Below are positions 6,720 to 13,767 of a stretch of DNA of 22,236 bases, one piece after another (position 1 is the first letter of the stretch; the number at the start of each line of letters is the position of its first letter). The position numbers were made by a program, and so were the translations under genes. This stretch comes from Desulfobulbaceae bacterium (GTDB taxonomy: Bacteria > Desulfobacterota > Desulfobulbia > Desulfobulbales > Desulfurivibrionaceae), in NCBI GenBank assembly GCA_003517965.1, contig DOZO01000071.1, positions 1 to 22,236 of the forward strand, read 5' to 3'. The notes beneath the pieces are model-generated. The model was not told the DNA's origin, did not search any database, and saw only the letters and a list, made by a program, of their open reading frames with translations.

Positions 6720-8184
6720 AGCAAACTCCCGCCTTGGCAGGCATTTCAAAAACCAGCATGGCGCCCTCACCCGGACTACTTTCAATTCGAAAATTACCTT
6801 GCAGCAACTGAGCGCGCTCCTGCATACCCAACACTCCAAGCCTGATTTTGGAATCAACTTCTTCCAGCTCAAAGCCGATGCCGTTGTCCTCGATAACACC
6901 CCTGATTTTCTCGCCACGCCATTCCAGAAGCACGTTCACCTCGGTAGCCCTGGCGTGCCGCGCCACATTGGAGAGGGCTTCCTGCACGATCCGGTAGACA
7001 CAGGTCTCCACGCAAGCATCCGGTCTTTTTCCGACAAAACCGATAATGGTCAACTCCAGCGGCATCCCATGCCGGATGGTAAAACTTTTGACCAGCACCT
7101 CCACCGCCGGAACCAGGCCGAGATCGTCCAGCACGCTGGGTCGCAGGGCCACGGCCAGATCATGAATCGACTTCATCTCCTCGGTGATGGCCTTTTTCAA
7201 CCGAGAGATACTCAGGCGGGTCTCAGCCTCGTTTTTCGAGTTCTCCAACATCTTGATATCCACCATGACCGAAGCCAGGGCCTGACCGGTCTGGTCGTGG
7301 AGTTCGCGGGCGATCCGTTTTCTCTCGTTTTCCTGCCCGGCCATGACCCGCTGCAGGAAATCCCGCTGAAGCTGCTCCTTTTCCAGTCGGGCCTTATCAG
7401 CGCTGGCCAGCGAACGCACCATAGCGTTGAAGCCCTCCATGAGCTTGCCCAGCTCGTCCTGACTTTCCGTATGGGGCAGAATCACGGAATAATCCCCGCG
7501 CCGCACCGCCCTGGTCGCTTCGAGCAGTCTGGACACCGGTCTGGTGATGACCCAGGTAAGCCCCAGGGAGAGCAGCACCCCGAAGACCGCGACCAGCAAA
7601 GTGGTCCGGGCAAGATCCCCGGTGATCGCCCCGACCTGGCGGCGCAGGCTGTTGCCCTTCACCCCGACCACCACCGAGCCGTCATTACCGTTGCTGATCC
7701 CGACCTTCGCCTCCCAGATGGTTCCCTCGTTGGTGCGGAGCAGTTTCGGCTCGGAGGTTTGCCCCGGCAAGAAGGTTTTTCTTGCCAGCAGATCCGCGGG
7801 AAAGCCGCCTTCAAAGGTGTGGGCCACCACCTGGCCTTCGGCGTTACGCACAAAGACATAGCGCAGGTCCGGGCGGTTCTGCACCGTGTTGCGGAGCATC
7901 CAGGTCAGGCCGTAGATATCGTTGATCAGCAGATAGTCGTGGGCCTGATAGGAAAGTTCCGTGGCCACGAAGCGGCTCTCATCCCGGAGAAAGTCTTCGA
8001 TTTTCTCGCTGAGCGCCGACTGCACCCGGTAAATAGTGCCCGCCCCGAAGAGAATGATCAGGGCCAGGGCCAGCCCCATAATCTTCAACTTCAGCGGCAC
8101 ACTAAGCAGGAAGGATCTGCCCTTGCCCACGGCTTGCCAAAAAAATTCTTGCCCAGAGGTCTGGGTCCACGAATTATAGTTCAT
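6709..8184 (-). CDS. NarX-like membrane sensor histidine kinase
   Basis: A 491-aa kinase. TM1 (about 33-52) and TM2 (about 194-213) flank a periplasmic sensor region of about 140 residues. HAMP follows (214-265), then a short coiled coil and a HisKA_3 dimerisation domain with phospho-acceptor H296 (ARELHDQTG). The HATPase has its N-box near 397-411 (YRIVQEALSNVARHA), G1 DNGIGF (433-438) and G2 GVLGMQER (450-457). I chose the ATG at 8182-8184, which overlaps the upstream lipoprotein stop by 11 bp; a 519-aa form from a farther start would extend into that gene. The kinase probably works with the PhnD-like lipoprotein encoded immediately upstream, which would present the ligand. It phosphorylates the NarL-like regulator encoded downstream. 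Confidence 0.92.
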   Translation of the reverse strand: MNYNSWTQTSGQEFFWQAVGKGRSFLLSVPLKLKIMGLALALIILFGAGTIYRVQSALSEKIEDFLRDESRFVATELSYQAHDYLLINDIYGLTWMLRNTVQNRPDLRYVFVRNAEGQVVAHTFEGGFPADLLARKTFLPGQTSEPKLLRTNEGTIWEAKVGISNGNDGSVVVGVKGNSLRRQVGAITGDLARTTLLVAVFGVLLSLGLTWVITRPVSRLLEATRAVRRGDYSVILPHTESQDELGKLMEGFNAMVRSLASADKARLEKEQLQRDFLQRVMAGQENERKRIARELHDQTGQALASVMVDIKMLENSKNEAETRLSISRLKKAITEEMKSIHDLAVALRPSVLDDLGLVPAVEVLVKSFTIRHGMPLELTIIGFVGKRPDACVETCVYRIVQEALSNVARHARATEVNVLLEWRGEKIRGVIEDNGIGFELEEVDSKIRLGVLGMQERAQLLQGNFRIESSPGEGAMLVFEMPAKAGVCYEQ

Positions 8185-9097
8185 ACCGCTCCGGCTCCGG
8201 CTCCACAAAGCGCTCCACCCCGAGCGCGACCAGGGCCTTTTCGCCGTCCGCCTCACTGTGCAGGCCAAGGAGCAGCTCCTTGAGCAGGGCCTTGAGCTTC
8301 GGCGAGATGCCGCGCGGCACCACCACCGGGGGGATAGGGAAATCCGGCGATTCCCAGATCACCTTGGTCCGGCGGCCGATTTCCTCGTTGCGCTTGACGG
8401 CGAATTCATAGACCAGACTATCCACCGCGGCGCCGTTGGCCAGGCCATCCACCACCGCGGCAATGGAGCGGTCATGGCTGTAGGTGAAAATCGTCCGGCC
8501 AAAAAAGGTTTCCGGCTGCCGTCCGAGATCCTGCAACAGGGAAAGCGGGTAGAAATAGCCGGTTTTGGAAAGCGGATCGGTGAAGGCGAACACCTTGCCG
8601 CGCAGGTCGGCGAATTTTCGGGCCGAGGAGGCGGCGGGCACGATGACCAGGGAGCGATAGGTGGTCTTGCCGTTGATCCGCGGCACAACCAGCAGCGATA
8701 TCGTCCCATCCCGAGCGCCTTCGGTATAGGCCCCGGTGCAGATGAAGCCCAGGTCCACCACGTTTCTGGCCAACAGGTCGTTCAGCTCCTGGTAGGTTTT
8801 GCGCTGCACCAGAACCACCGGTTTACCCAATTTGCGGCCCAGATAGTCAACGAGCGGCTGATAAGAGAGCGCCGTGCCCTGGGGCGAAATAATGGGCCCC
8901 ACCCCGATGCGGAGCGCCTGCGAATCCTGCTCGCTTCGCCCGGTCGGGAGAGGCTTAAGATTGTCCAGCCGGAGCAGACGTTTTTGCCCGGAATCTTCAT
9001 CCTGCCCGGCCTCGCAGCCGGCCAGCAAAAGAACAAGGGCCAGAATGGCAAAAAGTCGCCAGGCAAGATTTGTTTTTTTAATGTGCCGGTCAAGCAT
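8174..9097 (-). CDS. PhnD-like periplasmic substrate-binding lipoprotein (sensor component)
   Basis: A 307-aa lipoprotein. The signal peptide ends in lipobox LLAGC with lipidated C28. From about residue 62 it reads as a PhnD/phosphonate-type periplasmic binding fold: LRIGVGPIISPQG, then YQPLVDYLGRKLG, VDLGFICTGAYTEG and FTDPLSKTGYFYP. No transporter genes accompany it. Instead it overlaps a histidine kinase gene by 11 bp. In TtrS a PhnD-like domain is fused to the kinase, and arr/arx clusters often carry a separate ArrX/ArxX-type binding protein. The likely job here is to bind an oxyanion such as arsenate, arsenite or a sulfur oxyanion and signal through the kinase. The ATG at 9095-9097 has GAGGT 5 nt upstream. 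The ligand is inferred only from context. Confidence 0.87.
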   Translation of the reverse strand: MLDRHIKKTNLAWRLFAILALVLLLAGCEAGQDEDSGQKRLLRLDNLKPLPTGRSEQDSQALRIGVGPIISPQGTALSYQPLVDYLGRKLGKPVVLVQRKTYQELNDLLARNVVDLGFICTGAYTEGARDGTISLLVVPRINGKTTYRSLVIVPAASSARKFADLRGKVFAFTDPLSKTGYFYPLSLLQDLGRQPETFFGRTIFTYSHDRSIAAVVDGLANGAAVDSLVYEFAVKRNEEIGRRTKVIWESPDFPIPPVVVPRGISPKLKALLKELLLGLHSEADGEKALVALGVERFVEPEPERYEL

Positions 9098-9105
9098 GAT
9101 TGACC

Positions 9106-9795
9106 TCAGTTAAGGATAAATCCGGCCACCGGAAGCCCCTTTCCCCAGGCCCCCCAGGCGCCGCCGTGGATGTCGAGGGTTCGAGCGGCGCTGTTGTAAG
9201 TGGCCTCGATATTAGTCTCCAGGCTGCACTTGCGGTCATAGTTGGTGTGGCTAAAGACGAGGCGATAGACCGTGGCATTTTGAGCAACCGCCTTTTCGAC
9301 ATAAGCAACATGGCCGGTGGGCATCTTTCGCCGATTGTTGGCCGCCAGAATGAGAATACTACCGGGCTGGGGCACGGCAGAGGTGTTGCCATTCTGTTGC
9401 TCACAGGCAAACCAGGTAAGGGGGCCGTTTTCGTGGCCAAGGCGACAGGTGTTTATCCCGCTGCGACAACGGGCAAAGGGAAGGCTCTGGGGCTCGCAGC
9501 GACTCGCCTTTTTCTTTTTACTATCCATCCCCCCTGGGCGCAACTGAAAGCACTCGCCCGTGGCACGACCCCGCCCGGCAAGGACGACGACAACGTCCTC
9601 CGCCACAGGGGGTGCGCCAAGAAAAGACTCATTTGCAGAAGCACTGCGCTGATTTCCGAAAGCATCTGCAATACCTGCCTCCTGGGTTGCTGTCTGACTG
9701 TAAGGAATGATAGCTACTTCGTGGCTGGCACATCCGGCAACAAACAGAACCAGGAGCAAAATTTCACCGGCTAATCGAATAATGCTACGCTGCAT
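9106..9795 (-). CDS. CHAP-domain-like lipoprotein
   Basis: A 229-aa protein with a lipoprotein signal (FVAGC, lipidated C22). A variable segment to about residue 80 is followed by a cysteine-rich region (C82, C100, C110, C117, C131, C190) and a CHAP/NlpC-P60-like half-domain: PQPGSILIL (142-150), GHVAYVEKAV with candidate catalytic H162, and FSHTNYDRKCS. CHAP proteins are usually cysteine peptidases or amidases acting on peptidoglycan. The catalytic cysteine cannot be fixed by eye; C117 and C131 are candidates. GCGGAG precedes the ATG. The gene ends 8 bp before the PhnD-like lipoprotein start, so it belongs to the sensory cassette, and it starts 44 bp after the res stop. A wall-remodelling enzyme in a two-component operon is unexpected; the functional link is unknown. 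Confidence 0.65.
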   Translation of the reverse strand: MQRSIIRLAGEILLLVLFVAGCASHEVAIIPYSQTATQEAGIADAFGNQRSASANESFLGAPPVAEDVVVVLAGRGRATGECFQLRPGGMDSKKKKASRCEPQSLPFARCRSGINTCRLGHENGPLTWFACEQQNGNTSAVPQPGSILILAANNRRKMPTGHVAYVEKAVAQNATVYRLVFSHTNYDRKCSLETNIEATYNSAARTLDIHGGAWGAWGKGLPVAGFILN

Positions 9796-9839
9796 GAAAA
9801 CTCCGCTTTTTATTGCTTACTCTTAGAGACACCGCGTTC

Positions 9840-12554
9840 TTAGCCCTGCCCCTGATATTCCCGAAACCCCTCAACCAGCTGCCGAAATGAGCTGGGCCGG
9901 TACTTCGCAAAACTCTCCTGATCCACATAGACAAAGCCGTACTTCACCTGCCCCTGGGCCTGATTGAGATCTGCGCACCACTGGCCAAGCCTTGCCATTT
10001 TTCGCGGCACATCCAAGTCAACCTGCCCCTTGGTTTCGACAACAAAAATTTCCCTGGCGGACAGCTTTACCAGAAAGTCAGGGTAGTAGTTGGAGATATC
10101 CCCGTCCGCGTTTACATAATCCAGCTTGAAATGCACGGCCAGATAATTTTTGGCGTAGGCCATCACATCATCGCAGCCTTCGAGAAACCCGGCAAACAGC
10201 AGCTCGAAATGGCTGTCGCCGATGATCTTGTTGAAGATGCTTTTCTTCGGGACAAGATAGCCCTGCTCCTTGGCCACAAAGGGCCGGGTCTGGCGCAGCT
10301 TGATGGTGTCCCTGATCTCGGCGTCACCCCTGTCCCGTACGGTAAGGGCGTTGATGGCCTTCTTGAAGGTTTCCAGCAACATTTTAGTGGCGGCCAATTC
10401 CGACAGGTTGCGCAGGGTATTAGGGTCAGCAAGCTCCACCTGCCGGTCAAACAGCTCGTCCCGGACAAAGGCCTTGATTTTGCCGTACAGCACATCGTAG
10501 CCACGCGGCGCGGAACCCTTCCCATGCTCCAAGCGCAGATCTTTCATGACCATGTGGGCAAAGTAGCCGATCACGCTACGGTAATCGGCAATCCCCGCCG
10601 TATCAAGAATGGTGGTGTGCGTCACCTCGCCGGTGGTGATGTCCTTAAAAACAATCTCCCGCTGTTCTTCCTCGGTGAATGTCTTGTAAACAACCTTGGC
10701 GTCAGCCGACAGGCTCACGTCCAGATCGGCCAGGTTCTTGTATTCCCGGTACACCCTAGGCGTCAGCACCGGAATTTCGATATCCAGGGCTGCAAGGTCT
10801 TTTTTATCATTATCCGTGTCGATCTCCACCACCAGCGGGGTCTTGGCCCCGGTGCCCTCGCCCATGGGTTTACGCTCCAACACCACGCCCTCGGCCTGGA
10901 TGGATTCGACAAAATCCATGAAGGCCTCGGTGCCGATCACGCTGACATATTCCTCGATGCCCCCAGGGTACATCTTGCGCAGACCCCGGCCCAGGGTCTG
11001 CTCTGGCAGAATGTTGCTCTTGGCCGCATAGGCACGCAGGCCGACGATGGTGGTGACATTCTTCACGTCCCAGCCCTCTTTCAGCATCAGCACCGAGACG
11101 ATGGCCTTGCAGGGGCTATCCGGGCGGTCGATCTCGTTGGCCTGGCGGCGCAGCTTTTCCAGTTCCTCTTTATTCTTGCCGCTCGCCGCCTCGGAAATCT
11201 CGCCGTTGTCCTTAGTGTGAATAACCAGCACCGCGTCTTTGTCGGATAATTCAGGATAGTTCCCCTTCAGATACTCGGCCACATCGTCGCAGTTTCTGGT
11301 GTCATCGGTCATCACGAAGAGGATGGCCTTCTTGCCCAGCTTCTCATGCTCAGCATAGGCCTTGCGCCATTCCACCACCCCCAGGTTGAGGTAGTCGGCA
11401 TACCTCTCGGTATACTTGGCGCTCTGCCGCTCAGTAAGCTTGGCGCGACTGGCCGGATCAGGAACCACCGGATGCTTGACCACATTTTGGGAGATCGCTT
11501 CCACCAAAGGGTAATCGGCTATGGTTTGCACAAAAATCGCGCCGTTGTTGTGCTTGGGCGTGGCGGTCACATCCACTTGCAGGCTTAGGGCATCGCCCTT
11601 TTGCAGCAAGCGGTTGTGGATATCCTCGATGGACTTGAACCAGGCCAACTTTTTGTCGTGGATATGGTGGGCCTCGTCGTTTAAGACCATCAACTCGTCG
11701 ATGTCCCGCACGATCATGCCCAGATCCACCTTGGAGTCGGTGGTCGCCCCGCTGGGCCGCTTGCCCAGGAAATAATCCATGCTGTTGTCATCATCGGGCG
11801 ATGGGGCAATATCCTCACCTGAATAGACCCGGTGGATGTTGGTCAGGAAGATATTGCCCACCGGGCGGGTGATGCGGACCTCGTCCTGCACATGCAGGGT
11901 AAGCTGGAAATCATCCCGCCAGTTGCGCCCATCCACGCCGTTGTCCGGCAGCACCGGGTCTTCGAAGAAAATTCTCAACCCCTGAAAATCCTTGTAGATC
12001 CGGTCCAGCACGATGATGTTGGGGGTGATCACCAGGAAATTGCGGGAAAGGTTCGAACCCGGCTCATACAGCTTGTGAAAAAAACTCCAGGCCAGCACCA
12101 GGCTCATCACCTTGGTCTTGCCCGCACCGGTGGCCATCTTGACCACGAAGCGCCGCCAGGTTTCGTCGAACATGCCGGTGGATACCGCCCCGCTTTGGTC
12201 GAAGCGCATCAGGTCGTACTTGTCCTTGACCCCCACCACGTCATAGAGATAGATGATGGTTTCCAGCGCCTCCCGCTGGGCGAAATAGTATTGAAACTCG
12301 ACCATGGTGCCGTCTGCCTTGGGCAGCAGATGCGGGGTCTTGAACCACCAGGCCAACAGGCTGCGGCTGGTTTCCGTGGCCCCTGTGTAGCCGCTGTCTC
12401 GCCAGGCCTTTACCTGTTTACGCAGTTCCGGCACCAATGGCGGCAGAAGCTTCTCAAAGCTCGAAGCACGCAGGGCCTCGTCCGCCGGGAACCAGCGGAT
12501 GGCCGGGTCGAGGATGGCGTGGGGGGAGTCGGGAAAATCAGGATGCAGGGCCAT
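9840..12554 (-). CDS. res: Type III-like restriction subunit Res (SF2 helicase plus PD-(D/E)XK nuclease)
   Basis: A 904-aa restriction/translocase subunit. The helicase core shows Walker A ATGAGKT (141-147), DEAH (293-296), VTATP (329-333) and motif VI TLGRGLRKM (about 520-528). A C-terminal nuclease fold has PD (825-826) and E840-x-K842 within YYPDFLVKL ... VVETKGQ. In type III systems Res needs Mod for site recognition, and uses ATP to signal along DNA and cut near inversely oriented sites. All key residues are present, so the gene looks intact. The ATG at 12552-12554 has AAGGAG 8 nt upstream. It is separated from fic by 124 bp that contain an inverted repeat, so it may have its own promoter. 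Length is slightly below EcoP15I Res (about 970). Confidence 0.9.
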   Translation of the reverse strand: MALHPDFPDSPHAILDPAIRWFPADEALRASSFEKLLPPLVPELRKQVKAWRDSGYTGATETSRSLLAWWFKTPHLLPKADGTMVEFQYYFAQREALETIIYLYDVVGVKDKYDLMRFDQSGAVSTGMFDETWRRFVVKMATGAGKTKVMSLVLAWSFFHKLYEPGSNLSRNFLVITPNIIVLDRIYKDFQGLRIFFEDPVLPDNGVDGRNWRDDFQLTLHVQDEVRITRPVGNIFLTNIHRVYSGEDIAPSPDDDNSMDYFLGKRPSGATTDSKVDLGMIVRDIDELMVLNDEAHHIHDKKLAWFKSIEDIHNRLLQKGDALSLQVDVTATPKHNNGAIFVQTIADYPLVEAISQNVVKHPVVPDPASRAKLTERQSAKYTERYADYLNLGVVEWRKAYAEHEKLGKKAILFVMTDDTRNCDDVAEYLKGNYPELSDKDAVLVIHTKDNGEISEAASGKNKEELEKLRRQANEIDRPDSPCKAIVSVLMLKEGWDVKNVTTIVGLRAYAAKSNILPEQTLGRGLRKMYPGGIEEYVSVIGTEAFMDFVESIQAEGVVLERKPMGEGTGAKTPLVVEIDTDNDKKDLAALDIEIPVLTPRVYREYKNLADLDVSLSADAKVVYKTFTEEEQREIVFKDITTGEVTHTTILDTAGIADYRSVIGYFAHMVMKDLRLEHGKGSAPRGYDVLYGKIKAFVRDELFDRQVELADPNTLRNLSELAATKMLLETFKKAINALTVRDRGDAEIRDTIKLRQTRPFVAKEQGYLVPKKSIFNKIIGDSHFELLFAGFLEGCDDVMAYAKNYLAVHFKLDYVNADGDISNYYPDFLVKLSAREIFVVETKGQVDLDVPRKMARLGQWCADLNQAQGQVKYGFVYVDQESFAKYRPSSFRQLVEGFREYQGQG

Positions 12555-12584
12555 TAATATCGCTCCTTATGGGATCACATATCT

Positions 12585-12643
12585 GGGCTTCATTTGCTCA
12601 AGCCCCCTCAACATGGGTAAAATTATCAATTTATTACCCATGT
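12585..12643. promoter_or_regulatory. Palindromic region between fic and res, possible operator
   Basis: A perfect 10-bp inverted repeat (12611-12620 and 12634-12643, ACATGGGTAA/TTACCCATGT, 13-nt AT-rich loop) is preceded by a 6-bp hairpin (12585-12590 with 12600-12605, GGGCTT/AAGCCC). A third GGGGTAA occurs at 12654-12660. No U-tract follows either stem on the minus strand, so a terminator is unlikely. An operator controlling res separately from mod-fic is the simplest reading, but this is inference. Confidence 0.4.
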
Positions 12644-12678
12644 CTTTGAAATAGGGGTAAAGCGGACCCCCATGCTAT

Positions 12679-13767
12679 TCAGGGGGAAACCAACGCCTTA
12701 AGGAGCGCCTTGTTGACATAGTAAATCTCCCGCCCCGCCTTGACTGGGTGCAACAGGCCAATCCGTGCCAATTCCCGCAAATAAAAGGAGGCGGTCTTGC
12801 GCTGGGCAATGCCAGCCTCCTCAAGAAAGCGAATCTTGCAATACGGCAGACGAAACAGGATTTCCAGCAAGTCCTTGGAATACACCTTGGGCAACTCCTG
12901 CCTGACCCGCTCGGCGCTCTCCAGCATGAGGTGGCGGACGGCGAGGATTTGTTCCCGCGTTCTTGCCGCCATTTGCTCCACCGCTTCCAGCATGTACAGC
13001 AACCACGGTTCCCACTCCCCTGTTTCCGTCACCCCCCGCAACTTCAGATAGTAGTCGCCTTTGTGGTCGATGATATAGCGGCTGAGATACAGTACCGGAA
13101 TGTCCAGCAAGCCACGCTCAACCAGATACAGAATGTTCAGGATGCGACCGGTTCTGCCATTACCATCGATGAAGGGGTGGATTGCCTCGAACTGGTAGTG
13201 CATCACCGCCAGCTTGACCAGCGGATCAAGATCGTCTTCGGCATGGATGAACTTTTCCAGGTTGGCCAGCTTGTCGCGGATAATCGATTCCCCTTCGGGC
13301 GGGGAGTAGATTACCTCGCCGCGCGGGTTCGCCAGCTTGGTGCCGGGCGTGACCCGGATGCCGGCGGAGGTTTCCTTGATGATCCGGTACATCTCGACAA
13401 ACAGGTTGGTGGCCAGCGGTCGGTTGCCGGAGGTAATGGCGCTGTATCCGTGCCACAGCGCCTCCTGGTAACGCAGCACCTCCTTGGTATGCGGGTCCGT
13501 TCGCTGGCCTTCGCTGGCAAAGGCCAAATACAGCTCGTCGTTGGTGGTGACGACATTCTCGATTTCAGAGGAGAGCTTGGCCTCCTGCAAGCCGATGGTT
13601 TTGATCAGAATGGATTGGTTGGGGATCAGTTCCCCTGCTCCTTTCAGTTCGGCAAGGGCCTTGTTGGCAGCAATGGCTTTCTTGAGCACCGCCCTGGATT
13701 CCAACTCACCGGGCGGCGGCAGAGGCGGCAGATCGTTATAGGGCTTGAGCGGGTCGAAGAAGCTCAC
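12679..13767 (-). CDS. Class II Fic-family AMP-transferase with C-terminal winged helix
   Basis: A 362-aa Fic protein. The catalytic motif H197-PFIDGNGRTGR-208 is complete; such enzymes usually transfer AMP from ATP to a protein hydroxyl. An N-terminal inhibitory motif fits [S/T]xxxE[G/N]: S66, E70 and N71 in SSEIEN. This is the class II layout seen in SoFic, where the glutamate blocks ATP until it is displaced. The C-terminus (about 297-358) reads as a winged helix (LLEILFRLPYCKIRFLEEAG, then TASFYLRELARIGLL), which may bind DNA. Translation starts at GTG (13765-13767), overlapping the mod stop as GTGA, with GAGG just upstream, so fic is translationally coupled to mod. Its target is unknown; Mod, Res or a housekeeping protein are all possible. 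Confidence 0.9.
   Translation of the reverse strand: MSFFDPLKPYNDLPPLPPPGELESRAVLKKAIAANKALAELKGAGELIPNQSILIKTIGLQEAKLSSEIENVVTTNDELYLAFASEGQRTDPHTKEVLRYQEALWHGYSAITSGNRPLATNLFVEMYRIIKETSAGIRVTPGTKLANPRGEVIYSPPEGESIIRDKLANLEKFIHAEDDLDPLVKLAVMHYQFEAIHPFIDGNGRTGRILNILYLVERGLLDIPVLYLSRYIIDHKGDYYLKLRGVTETGEWEPWLLYMLEAVEQMAARTREQILAVRHLMLESAERVRQELPKVYSKDLLEILFRLPYCKIRFLEEAGIAQRKTASFYLRELARIGLLHPVKAGREIYYVNKALLKALVSP

Noticed and set aside
6799..8283. 494-codon plus-strand open frame opposite the histidine kinase
   Set aside because: It is antisense to a complete kinase with all motifs, and its translation is low in family signatures and rich in His/Gln/Pro.
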